Below are positions 35,992 to 44,041 of a stretch of DNA of 64,000 nt, piece by piece. Location: NCBI RefSeq assembly GCF_900343155.1, contig NZ_OUNG01000001.1:186001-250000 (forward strand), given 5' to 3'. How positions within the stretch are numbered: position 1 is the stretch's first letter; each line of letters begins with the position of its first letter. A program made the translations under genes and the position numbers. The notes below the pieces were generated by a model. The model saw nothing but the letters and a program-made list of their open reading frames with translations. It was not told the DNA's origin and searched no databases. The DNA is from Lactimicrobium massiliense (GTDB lineage Bacteria > Bacillota_I > Bacilli_A > Erysipelotrichales > Erysipelotrichaceae).

Positions 35992-37047
35992 ATGGGCAAA
36001 TTCTTGAAAAAGAACTGGTTCGTAGCACTGATCATTGTGATTTTTGCATGCATCAGTGTGTATTACATTTACGATACGAACAAGGGAAAACTGAAAGGAA
36101 AGACTTCCGATGGTGAAGACGTTGTGTATTCGGTAAATGATACCGATGAGACGGCTTCTCAGTTCTATGATGATCTGTACAAGTCAAGCGGCAATAACGC
36201 TGCCCTGTCACTGTTCCAGAAGGCTGTGGCAGACAGTTCCTATAAGACAACCAAGGAGATCAAGAAAAAGGCAGAGTCGCAGGCTGAATCCATCAAGTCC
36301 AATTACAGTTCCAGCTATGGTTCCAGTTCAGAAACCCAGCTGGCCAGCGATCTGGCTTCCACCGGCTACACTGATCTGACTGACTATCTGATTACCCAGA
36401 TCAAGCTGAACAAAGTATCCGGTGAATATGCTGCCAATCATTTCGATGATCTGCAGATCCGGGAAGTATCCTATATCCTGATCAAGTTCACGGATTCCAG
36501 CAATGTCACGGATACGCCAACCGATGATGAGCAGTCCCGCATGGATGCAGTCGATCAGGCTCTGTCCAGCGGCACAAGCTTCTCTGATGCGGCAACCCAG
36601 TATTCCGAAGATACTTCCACTGCCAGCAACGGCGGCCTGCTTGGTGTCATCGACAAGAACACAACATCGCTTGATTCTGCATTCCTGTCAGCTGCCCTTG
36701 CACTGAACGAGGGCGAGACATCTGACTGGGTCAAGTCCAGCAGCTTTGGCTACTTCAAGATTTACTGTGATGCTTCGACAGCAGATACACTCGAGTCAAA
36801 TGGCAAGGTTGACTCTCCGTATGAATCTCTTGTTTCAACATACGATACAACCCTGCAGAATACTGCCATCTGGGCAAAGGCACAGGAGCTTGGCATTGAT
36901 TTCAATGGCAACGATGATCTGGAGAAAGAGATCAAGGCTGCCTATGGTGTAGAAGATGATTCTTCTGATGCAAGTGCAACTGCTTCTCCGGAAGCTTCTG
37001 CATCTGCAAGTGCATCGGCATCTGCCAGTGCAGGAGGTACAAACTGA
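35992..37047 (+). CDS. Membrane-anchored PPIC-type foldase (PrsA-like)
   Basis: 351 aa. A single N-terminal membrane anchor (about 8-27, FVALIIVIFACISVYYIY) replaces the usual lipobox. SurA/PrsA-type helical region (about 50-160), then a parvulin-type prolyl isomerase domain (about 165-275): EVSYILIKFTD, GTSFSDAATQYSED, ASNGGLLGVID, WVKSSSFGYFKIY. C-terminal low-complexity Ala/Ser tail (SASASASASA). Predicted to fold exported proteins at the membrane-wall interface. Next gene starts in its stop codon. Confidence 0.85.
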   Translation: MGKFLKKNWFVALIIVIFACISVYYIYDTNKGKLKGKTSDGEDVVYSVNDTDETASQFYDDLYKSSGNNAALSLFQKAVADSSYKTTKEIKKKAESQAESIKSNYSSSYGSSSETQLASDLASTGYTDLTDYLITQIKLNKVSGEYAANHFDDLQIREVSYILIKFTDSSNVTDTPTDDEQSRMDAVDQALSSGTSFSDAATQYSEDTSTASNGGLLGVIDKNTTSLDSAFLSAALALNEGETSDWVKSSSFGYFKIYCDASTADTLESNGKVDSPYESLVSTYDTTLQNTAIWAKAQELGIDFNGNDDLEKEIKAAYGVEDDSSDASATASPEASASASASASASAGGTN

Positions 37048-38000
37048 TGCTGAAAATGAGAAAAGCAATCCTTGCCAGTGCCGCTGTGGCAATGGCCCTG
37101 ACACTTGCCGGCTGCAAAGATGCAAGTGCAAAGCTGAAGGACAGCTCTACCGTCCTGTTTACGGTTGGCAAAAAGAAAGTTACCAAAGGCAATGTGTATG
37201 AGACGATGGTAAACATGGCCGGTGCTTCCACTGCCATCAACAATGCGACCAATACCATTGCATCCCAGGAAGTTGAAATTACAGATGACATCAAAGCCCA
37301 GGCCGAGTCTACACTGAATACATATAAGTCCATGTATGGTGACACCTTCACTTCTTATCTGGAACAGTCCAACATGAGCGAGGATGATTACCTGAATGAC
37401 TATCTGATTCCTTCTCTGCTCGCTTCCCAGCTGACGGACAAGTACATTGAAGCCAAGTGGGATGATCTGATCAGTATGTACAAGCCTTGCAAGGCAACGG
37501 TGCTGTCTTTTACAAGTCTTGATGATGCCAATGCGGCTCTGGATGAGCTCAAGGCCGGTACATCCGATGCGGCTACTGCGGCTTCCAACCACAACAGTTC
37601 TTCTGATGGTACATCAGAGATCTATACAACCCAGTCTTCTTCTCTTGATTCCATGGTCAGAGCGATTCTGTCTTCCCTGACGCCGGATGATGGCTGGAAT
37701 GAAGTCACAGGCTCTGATGGAAGTACCTATTACCTGGTCAAGGTAGACAGCAATGATACAGACAGCATGCATGATGACATCGTCTCTGCGCTGTCTTCCA
37801 TCAGTAATGTCAGCTCTGATGCGACCACATACTACTTCCGCAAGTATAAGTTCCATGTCTATGACATTACGCTGTACAATGCGATCAAGGCATCCTACCC
37901 TGATAATCTGGTTCAGGATATGGCAGAATCTACTGCTTCTGCGGAGGCTTCCTTCTCTGCCAGCGCAAGTGCTTCTGCTTCCGCATCTTCCAGCAATTGA
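37047..38000 (+). CDS. Lipoprotein with SurA/PrsA-like N-domain
   Basis: 317 aa. Signal peptide with lipobox LAGC (Cys23). LFTVGKKKVTKGNVYETM (about 37-54) is the SurA/PrsA N-terminal block, and the helical part follows to about 145 (DYLIPSLLASQLTDKYIEA). The central region has TVLSFTSLDDANAALDELK, reminiscent of the PPIC start, but no complete isomerase core can be seen. Ends with an Ala/Ser tail like its neighbour. AGGAGG 9 nt upstream of the ATG. Probably a non-catalytic partner chaperone; inference. Confidence 0.75.
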   Translation: MLKMRKAILASAAVAMALTLAGCKDASAKLKDSSTVLFTVGKKKVTKGNVYETMVNMAGASTAINNATNTIASQEVEITDDIKAQAESTLNTYKSMYGDTFTSYLEQSNMSEDDYLNDYLIPSLLASQLTDKYIEAKWDDLISMYKPCKATVLSFTSLDDANAALDELKAGTSDAATAASNHNSSSDGTSEIYTTQSSSLDSMVRAILSSLTPDDGWNEVTGSDGSTYYLVKVDSNDTDSMHDDIVSALSSISNVSSDATTYYFRKYKFHVYDITLYNAIKASYPDNLVQDMAESTASAEASFSASASASASASSSN

Positions 38001-38010
38001 GCATGACCAG

Positions 38011-38040
38011 ACAGGAAGTGTTTTCACTTCCTGTTTTTTT
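38011..38040 (+). terminator. Terminator of the foldase pair
   Basis: Perfect 10-bp stem ACAGGAAGTG/CACTTCCTGT with TTTT loop and seven T. Confidence 0.9.
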
Positions 38041-38052
38041 GTTGCGCGGATG

Positions 38053-38073
38053 GCATTCATATGCCATGAATGC
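38053..38073 (+). promoter_or_regulatory. Inverted repeat upstream of the HIT gene
   Basis: GCATTCAT-ATGCC-ATGAATGC, a perfect 8-bp repeat ending 23 bp before the -10 of the next promoter, thus covering the expected -35 region. A possible operator. Confidence 0.35.
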
Positions 38074-38093
38074 ATATCAACACGCAGGCAGAA

Positions 38094-38102
38094 TGTTATA
38101 AT
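38094..38102 (+). promoter_or_regulatory. Extended -10 promoter of HIT/Nudix genes
   Basis: TGTTATAAT, 22 bp before the ATG at 38125. No good -35; the inverted repeat lies there instead. Confidence 0.5.
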
Positions 38103-38124
38103 AAAAGCCAGGAGGAAATGAATT

Positions 38125-38520
38125 ATGTGTGTATTCTGCGATATCATTGCCCATAAGATTCCATCAAAAGTTGTATACGAAGATGAGGATGTGATTGCGA
38201 TTCTGGATATTTCTCAGGTTACCAGAGGGCATACAATTGTCATGCCGAAAAAGCATGTCAGAAATATTCTGGAGGCAGATGACAAGACCGTTGCCAAGGT
38301 CATGGCTGTAACGGCAAAATTAGCCCGCCAGATTGTGAAAAATACAGGTGCTGTTGGTGTGAACATTCTGAATAACACTGGTGAGGCTGCCGGTCAGTCG
38401 GTTGATCATATGCACGTGCATATCATTCCGCGCTATGGCAAGGATGATGCGTGCCATTTCACGTTCGGCAAGAGTGCACCGCAGGATCTGGATGAAGTAC
38501 TCAAAGAGGTCAAGGGGTAA
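38125..38520 (+). CDS. HIT-family nucleotide hydrolase (HinT-like)
   Basis: 131 aa, branch with purine nucleoside phosphoramidase or Ap4A hydrolase activity. CVFCDIIAHKIPSK (2-15) keeps two Cys (C2, C5), ILDISQVTRGHTIVMPKKH in the middle, and the catalytic HMHVHIIPRY (about 96-105). AGGAGG 9 nt upstream. Overlaps the Nudix gene by one base (TAATG). Confidence 0.93.
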   Translation: MCVFCDIIAHKIPSKVVYEDEDVIAILDISQVTRGHTIVMPKKHVRNILEADDKTVAKVMAVTAKLARQIVKNTGAVGVNILNNTGEAAGQSVDHMHVHIIPRYGKDDACHFTFGKSAPQDLDEVLKEVKG

Positions 38521-39023
38521 TGCCTACGGCACTCTATTACCTGCATGATCCTTTTGCTCCGGATCCCAACTGCCCTACCCGCTTTGGTTCTGCTCTGGTG
38601 ATCTGTGCCAAAGGCAAGATTCTTCTGGAACAGCGGGCAGACAATTTCCGCTGGGGTATTGTCTCCGGTGATCTGCATGACACTGAAACCTTCCGTGACT
38701 GTGCCATCCGCCAGGCAATCAAAGAGACCGGCATTCATCTGTACCATGATCAGCTCAATGAGCTGAAGGTATTTGATGATCCGAGCCGTATCGTTTCCTT
38801 CCTGGATGGCAATATTTACCGTATTGTCTCGTTTGCCTTCTTTGCAGATCTGGATGAAATCCCAGAAACAACAGTAGGAAAAGGCTCTATTGAGCTGCGA
38901 TGGGTTGATCCTCAGGATCTGCCTGATTATCAGTTTGCAATTACCCACCAGGAGATTCTGGAATATTACCTGCTGAAGAAGAACCTGCAAGTTACGCTGC
39001 CGCAGCCATCATTCCTGCAATAG
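38520..39023 (+). CDS. Nudix-fold protein with a non-standard Nudix box
   Basis: 167 aa. Nudix fold is clear: ALVICAKGKILLEQRADNFRW leads into the box G-D-L-H-D-T-E-(7)-R-Q-A-I-K-E-T-G-I near 50-72. The consensus is GX5EX7REUXEEXGU; here the Glu after Arg is Gln and the first of the EE pair is Lys, so metal binding may be weakened. The box Gly, first Glu, Arg, last Glu and Gly remain. Translated together with the HIT gene. Substrate unknown. Confidence 0.8.
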   Translation: MPTALYYLHDPFAPDPNCPTRFGSALVICAKGKILLEQRADNFRWGIVSGDLHDTETFRDCAIRQAIKETGIHLYHDQLNELKVFDDPSRIVSFLDGNIYRIVSFAFFADLDEIPETTVGKGSIELRWVDPQDLPDYQFAITHQEILEYYLLKKNLQVTLPQPSFLQ

Positions 39024-39025
39024 AA

Positions 39026-39047
39026 AAAGAGGACCATCGTCCTCTTT
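39026..39047. terminator. Bidirectional terminator, Nudix gene and gatD
   Basis: AAAGAGGAC-CATC-GTCCTCTTT between convergent genes, T-rich on the plus side (TTTTCA) and TTTTTC on the minus side. Confidence 0.8.
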
Positions 39048-39794
39048 TCATTTGTCTTCCTTCTCTTTGACGCCAAGCCGTTCCAGCATCACATCTCTTG
39101 CCTTGTTTTCCAGTGTATCATCCAGCGGAGCCAGCTTCACGCTGCCATACCGTTTTCTTAAGCCTCTGGCAATGATATGATCCGCAATCTTAGGATTCTT
39201 TGGCAGCAGCGGCCCATGCATATATGTAGCCAGGACATCATCATTGACAAAGCCTTCCCAGCCGCCGTCATATGTATTGCCATGGCCTTTTAATACTTTT
39301 CCAAACGGTGTGGATACCTGCATGGTCTGGCCGCCATGGTTTTCAAAACCAACGGCATCAAAGGTTTCACCATCCATCGCTGCCTGGATGGCAATGTTGC
39401 CGATGCAGCGGTGGTCACGGTCACTCGCCTCCGTGTAGTAGTCAAAGAAGCCAAGACCCTGGATCATACCGCCATCCTGATCGCGGTAATACTTTCCAAA
39501 CAGCTGATATCCGCCGCAGATCAGCAGAAATGCCGTATGCGCATCCATGGCAGCGGCAATCTGATCCCTGCGCTGGACAAGATCGTGATAGATCAATTCC
39601 TGCTCATGGTCAGCACCGCCGCCCATGAAGAAGATATCATAATCCGGAATATTTCTTTTCTCACCGATTGTGCACGTATCAATCGTACACTGAATACCTC
39701 TTTTCTCCGTTCTTACACGCAACACTTCAGCATTGCCTTTATCGCCATAGAGGTCCATCAGATCATGGTACATCCACAAAATTCTCAGTTCCAT
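39048..39794 (-). CDS. gatD: Lipid II isoglutaminyl synthase, glutaminase subunit GatD
   Basis: 248-residue class I (CobB/CobQ-like) amidotransferase giving ammonia for amidation of D-Glu in lipid II. Nucleophile Cys93 in FLLICGGYQLFG, catalytic His193 in TYMHGPLLPKNP, FFMGGGADHEQ (about 55-65). It overlaps murT by 10 nt. Amidated D-isoglutamine is needed for transpeptidation in many Gram-positives. Confidence 0.93.
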   Translation of the reverse strand: MELRILWMYHDLMDLYGDKGNAEVLRVRTEKRGIQCTIDTCTIGEKRNIPDYDIFFMGGGADHEQELIYHDLVQRRDQIAAAMDAHTAFLLICGGYQLFGKYYRDQDGGMIQGLGFFDYYTEASDRDHRCIGNIAIQAAMDGETFDAVGFENHGGQTMQVSTPFGKVLKGHGNTYDGGWEGFVNDDVLATYMHGPLLPKNPKIADHIIARGLRKRYGSVKLAPLDDTLENKARDVMLERLGVKEKEDK

Positions 39795-41101
39795 TTCTGT
39801 GCCTCCTTTGCAAGCAGTGCCCTGGTACTGTGCAGAGCGGTATACGTAGAGATCACATAGCTGTCCAGATTGGCATCATCCAGCCATTTCACAGCTTTCT
39901 CGGCATTTTCTTCCACATGTATGCGGTCCTCAAGACCTTCATACTTCAGCCGCAGAGCCATATCATAGGCACGTGTACCGCTGCAGACAATCCTCTTTAC
40001 CTCCGGCACATTCAGCCGTTCAAAATGAGCATCCCAGATCCAGCTCACATCATGTCCATCCTGGTCATTGTCATTGAGCAGAATCAGAATGTTCTTGTCA
40101 CCGGGACGGCTGAGAATATACTTCAGTACTTCATTGGTACCAGTCGGATTCTTGGCCAGATTGATGATGCATGGCTTAGACAGCTTGAACAGCTCATTGC
40201 GGCCTTCTTTCATCACAAAGCTGCCAAAAACCTTGTTGGCACAGGCAGGATCAATATGATACACCTTCAGCGCCGTTAATACAGCAGCACAGTTATACAC
40301 ACCGTAAATCGTATTGACAAACGACTTGTAGGAATTGCCGTCTGCAGTAAAGGTACCATGCTGGAAATCAATATCCGTAACTTCAATATCATATGGCACT
40401 TTGCCAAATCCATCATGTTCACACCAGAATTTTCCAATATGGGAATACTGATAGTATTCATAGTGCAGACGATTTCCACAGACCGGGCAGAATTTGCCTT
40501 CACTTGCCTCATTGGTCTGTTGTTGTGAAATGGAGCAGCGGTCTACGGCAAAGTAATGTTTTCTGGCTTTTTCTGCATGCAGGCCGATTCGCAGAACATT
40601 GGGATCATTGCCATTGAGGATGAGATCCCCGGTAAAGTCCTTTGTGACAGCCATGATTTTCCGGATGATCGTTTCCATTTCTCCTGCTCTGTCCAACTGA
40701 TCCCGGAAGAAATTCGTCACGACAAGTGCAGTGGGATGCAGATGGGAAAACTGCCGGTACAGGGTCAGCTCATCGACTTCAATGACCGCAGCATCTGCTT
40801 TGATGCGGTAATGCATATCACTGTTGGCTGCCAGCAAAGAGGCAATGCCCACATTCAGATTGTCACCGCGGGCATTGTTGATGACCTTCAGGCCGGCTGC
40901 GCGCAATGACTGGGCAATCAGATTCTGGGTTGTTGTTTTACCATTGGTGCCGGTTACCAGAATGACAATTTCCGGCATCTGGAAACGGGCAATGAAATCC
41001 GGATCCATCCTGAGTGCCAGGGTGCCGGGAAAAGAACCTCCCCTGCCTGCCTTTTTCAGCAGAGAGGAGACACCTTTCACAAGTGCAAGCCGCATATCCA
41101 T
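39785..41101 (-). CDS. murT: Lipid II isoglutaminyl synthase, ligase subunit MurT
   Basis: 438-residue Mur-ligase-like enzyme, partner of GatD. ATP loop VTGTNGKTTTQNL (49-61); a zinc-ribbon-like insert with CPVC and CEH near residues 205-230, which MurT has and classic Mur ligases lack; DUF1727 domain at the C-terminus (about 310-420). The ATG at 41101 has GGAG 8 nt upstream; an ATG at 41107 is only 2 nt from it. Follows the YhaM gene closely. Confidence 0.92.
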   Translation of the reverse strand: MDMRLALVKGVSSLLKKAGRGGSFPGTLALRMDPDFIARFQMPEIVILVTGTNGKTTTQNLIAQSLRAAGLKVINNARGDNLNVGIASLLAANSDMHYRIKADAAVIEVDELTLYRQFSHLHPTALVVTNFFRDQLDRAGEMETIIRKIMAVTKDFTGDLILNGNDPNVLRIGLHAEKARKHYFAVDRCSISQQQTNEASEGKFCPVCGNRLHYEYYQYSHIGKFWCEHDGFGKVPYDIEVTDIDFQHGTFTADGNSYKSFVNTIYGVYNCAAVLTALKVYHIDPACANKVFGSFVMKEGRNELFKLSKPCIINLAKNPTGTNEVLKYILSRPGDKNILILLNDNDQDGHDVSWIWDAHFERLNVPEVKRIVCSGTRAYDMALRLKYEGLEDRIHVEENAEKAVKWLDDANLDSYVISTYTALHSTRALLAKEAQKWN

Positions 41102-41106
41102 ATGCA

Positions 41107-42051
41107 TCACTCCTTTTTCAGTGTTGGTTTATAGAACTGCCTGTTATCCAGGGCAAACAGTTTGCCCGTCCAGTTTCCTGCAGCGGTAGAATCCAGTGCC
41201 TGCTTCAGTGTGTTCATACGGGCATCGAGATTGTCCATCAAAGACAATACTTCCGCTTCCTGCACCATCGGCAGTACCGGTGAACCGTATTCATAGTGAC
41301 CGTGGTGGCTCAGGATCATATGGTGTAGCAGCGCAGCTTCCTCACTGCCTTCCATGCCAAGAGAGTCTGCTACTTCACTGAGAATCCCATTGGCAATGGA
41401 AATGTGGCCTTCCAGACGTCCCTGCAGTGTATATTCTGTTGTGATCGGTCCGCTCATTTCGATAGTCTTGCCAACATCATGAATCAATGCCCCGGCAATC
41501 AGAAGATCCCGATTCAGCTGGGGATAGTGTTTGCATACTTCCTCGCACATTTCGGCAATGGACAAAGAATGCTCAGACAGACCGCCCAGAAAGTTGTGAT
41601 GAATTTTAGAGGCAGCCGGGTATGTAAAGTATTTGTCTGCTGTCATCCGCAGAACACCGACCACAAGTTTGCGCAGGTTTTCATTATGAATACTGTAGAC
41701 AAACTTTTTGACCTCTGCCTGCCTGTCTGCAAGCGATCTGGTACTCGCGGCCACAAATGACTCCAGATCCACTGCTGACTGGTCCAGATCCTGCACATGA
41801 TTGATACGCAGCTGCAGGCTGTTCTTGTAATCCAGCACTTCAAAGGAGATTTCTTCTACATGGCCGACATGGATAACAGCTGTATCCTCTGGCTTGACAT
41901 CCCAGAATTTACCATCGATCATGCCGGTATTATCTGCCACTGTAATGGTAAGATACGCTGCGCCTTTATTCGTTGTTCCATTTTTAACATCTTTGATCAG
42001 CAGGGGAATTGCATAGCGCTCCTGCGGTTTAAAATCCTTGATTTTAGTCAT
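41107..42051 (-). CDS. yhaM: 3'-5' exoribonuclease YhaM family
   Basis: 314 aa, the same length as B. subtilis YhaM. N-terminal OB fold (about 15-95, LTITVADNTGMIDGKFWDV) and HD domain with HSLSIAEMC, HDVGKTIE (about 190-197) and HHMILSHHGHYEYG. It degrades RNA and single-stranded DNA from the 3' end. The start at 42051 lies inside the end of the GT4-RecX gene and matches the family length; the frame open further upstream has no support. Confidence 0.9.
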   Translation of the reverse strand: MTKIKDFKPQERYAIPLLIKDVKNGTTNKGAAYLTITVADNTGMIDGKFWDVKPEDTAVIHVGHVEEISFEVLDYKNSLQLRINHVQDLDQSAVDLESFVAASTRSLADRQAEVKKFVYSIHNENLRKLVVGVLRMTADKYFTYPAASKIHHNFLGGLSEHSLSIAEMCEEVCKHYPQLNRDLLIAGALIHDVGKTIEMSGPITTEYTLQGRLEGHISIANGILSEVADSLGMEGSEEAALLHHMILSHHGHYEYGSPVLPMVQEAEVLSLMDNLDARMNTLKQALDSTAAGNWTGKLFALDNRQFYKPTLKKE

Positions 42052-44041
42052 CCTGATTCCACTCCATTCCATCCATGACGGCATAAATATCATCACCGTC
42101 ATAGCCCTGGGCAGCACAGTACCGGAATACCCGGTTGCGCAGCATTGTGCCGCTGTATTTACTCTGATAGCGGCGCTTTGCTTTGGCTGCACAGTGCTTG
42201 AGATTGTCCATTTCCCGTTCTTCCTGACGGCCCAGATCCAGCGATGCAATCGCTCTTTCTGCCTGCTCACGGGTAAAGCCGCGCTGGACCAGCTTGCCAG
42301 ACAGCGTATATTTCATCTTCCGGATCGAGTCATGCTTCATCGAGCCAGCCATTTTCTGTGCTGCCAGCATGCAGTCTTCCATGGATGTATCCGGTTCTTC
42401 CTCGATCACTTGGTGGACCAGGGCGGCAGGCAGTCCCTTATTCATCAAACTGCGCACAATCCGGTCTGTACCCATTAACGAAGCACGCATGCTGTGAACC
42501 GCATCACGGCAGTAGCGCTCATCATCGATATAGCCCCTGCTCTCCAGCTTCTCAACGATCTTATTAATCGTCGTAATATCACATGGCGTTTCCTGACTCA
42601 GCCAGTCATACACTTCCTTGCGGGTGCGGTCTTTGATCGCAATCCGGCGCACACAGCCCTGGTATGCCCTGACACCAGCTTCTTTTTCCTGCAGGTGTTT
42701 TACGGTCGTATTGGCAATTGTACCGCCTTTGCGCAGACCAAGGTTGGCATAGTCATCCATTGTCACCTGCAGACGCAGCTCTTCCTTGCGGCCATTGATC
42801 AGATACAGCTGCACAAAGGAATCTTTTACCTGTACATCATCGATTGTGCTGACATCATGATACATTTCAATGGCTTTTTCATAGACAGCATACACTTTTT
42901 CGCCAAAAATCCGGGCACTGTAAGGCTCCACATGTTTCAGGGAAGAAGCGGTCATCTTCGCTTTCTGTTCTTTTGACAAAGAAAGGAACACTTTCAGCTT
43001 GGTCACAAAGTCATCCGGATCTTTGAAAAACCAGCCGTCTTCCCCTTCGCTGACAAGATCCTGCAGCACTTCATCATAGCGCACCAGCAATGGCAGACCA
43101 GATGCAAGGGCTTCAATAAATGTCATGCCCTGTGTCTCACTCAGTGAAGCAGACGCAAACAGATCACAGGCGCGGTACAGTGACGGAATGTCTTTTCTGG
43201 GTACAGCACCAGCCAGGACGATATCCTTCTCCAGATCAAGATCTGCAACCATCTGTTTCATGCGGCCAAAGTCAGGGCCATCCCCTGCAATCAGCATTTT
43301 GACAGACAATCCTGCTTTGACTGTATTGGCAAATCCCTGCATGACGACATCCAGAGATTTCTCCTGGGCGATGCGGCCAACTGATACAATTACGGTATCA
43401 TCAGCAGAAAAGCCATATTTTGTGCGGATTTCAGCTGTTTTGCGAGCATCATGGAGAGATGGATGAAATTCATCCAGATCCAGACCGGTAGGAATCACAT
43501 CAATATCACGGCGGATATGATACCCAATCAGCATGTCCTTTGTCTTCTGGGATGGCGCAATAACGGAGATGGAAGCATCGCCATACAGACGTGATACTTT
43601 GGCAACACCTTTTTTTGCATAGGAATCTACCGTTCTGGAATGGATGAAATTGACATAATGCGTGTAGTCTTCATAGGTTGTATGGTATGTGGACACAAGC
43701 GGAATGCCTAACTGCATGGCACAGATATGGGCAAAGATGCCTACCCCGAATTCGGTCTGGTCATGGATGATATCCAGATTCAGTTTGCGTATTTCCTGCA
43801 GGGCAAGAAAATGAAAAGGTGACGTTGCCACATAGCCGTAGAGGAACTTGAGTTCTGCTCCTTTCAGCCGCAGTGTATGGCCGTCATCTTCCCAGTGAGA
43901 TGCTACTTTGCCAGAGGAATTGGTTGTGATGACATAAACTTCATGGCCCATCTTTTCAAGCTGTGTGCGCAGGATGTAAGTACTGTTGGCAACACCGTTG
44001 ATCTCGGGCGGATAGGTATCTGTAAACAGACCGATTCTCAT
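42044..44041 (-). CDS. Glycosyltransferase family 4 fused to RecX
   Basis: 665 aa in one uninterrupted frame. Residues 1 to about 395 are a GT-B retaining glycosyltransferase: RIGLFTDTYPPEINGVANS (2-20), TYHTTYEDYTHYV (118-130), VSVGRIAQEKSLDV (219-232), SETQGMTFIEALASG (301-315, the E-x7-E site). This matches diacylglycerol glucosyltransferases of the lipoteichoic-acid-anchor type. Residues about 405-665 are a full RecX: RTRKEVYDWLSQ (472-483), KLESRGYIDDERY (498-510), DRIVRSLMNKGLP, with tandem three-helix repeats to the end. RecX inhibits RecA. Linker near 395-405. GGAGG 7 nt upstream of 44041; overlaps the flippase gene (ATGA). Confidence 0.9.
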   Translation of the reverse strand: MRIGLFTDTYPPEINGVANSTYILRTQLEKMGHEVYVITTNSSGKVASHWEDDGHTLRLKGAELKFLYGYVATSPFHFLALQEIRKLNLDIIHDQTEFGVGIFAHICAMQLGIPLVSTYHTTYEDYTHYVNFIHSRTVDSYAKKGVAKVSRLYGDASISVIAPSQKTKDMLIGYHIRRDIDVIPTGLDLDEFHPSLHDARKTAEIRTKYGFSADDTVIVSVGRIAQEKSLDVVMQGFANTVKAGLSVKMLIAGDGPDFGRMKQMVADLDLEKDIVLAGAVPRKDIPSLYRACDLFASASLSETQGMTFIEALASGLPLLVRYDEVLQDLVSEGEDGWFFKDPDDFVTKLKVFLSLSKEQKAKMTASSLKHVEPYSARIFGEKVYAVYEKAIEMYHDVSTIDDVQVKDSFVQLYLINGRKEELRLQVTMDDYANLGLRKGGTIANTTVKHLQEKEAGVRAYQGCVRRIAIKDRTRKEVYDWLSQETPCDITTINKIVEKLESRGYIDDERYCRDAVHSMRASLMGTDRIVRSLMNKGLPAALVHQVIEEEPDTSMEDCMLAAQKMAGSMKHDSIRKMKYTLSGKLVQRGFTREQAERAIASLDLGRQEEREMDNLKHCAAKAKRRYQSKYSGTMLRNRVFRYCAAQGYDGDDIYAVMDGMEWNQDD

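Noticed and set aside
42052..42270. N-terminal extension of the YhaM gene
   Set aside because: The extra 73 codons lie inside the RecX part of the upstream gene, read as unrelated sequence, and would exceed the usual 314-residue length.
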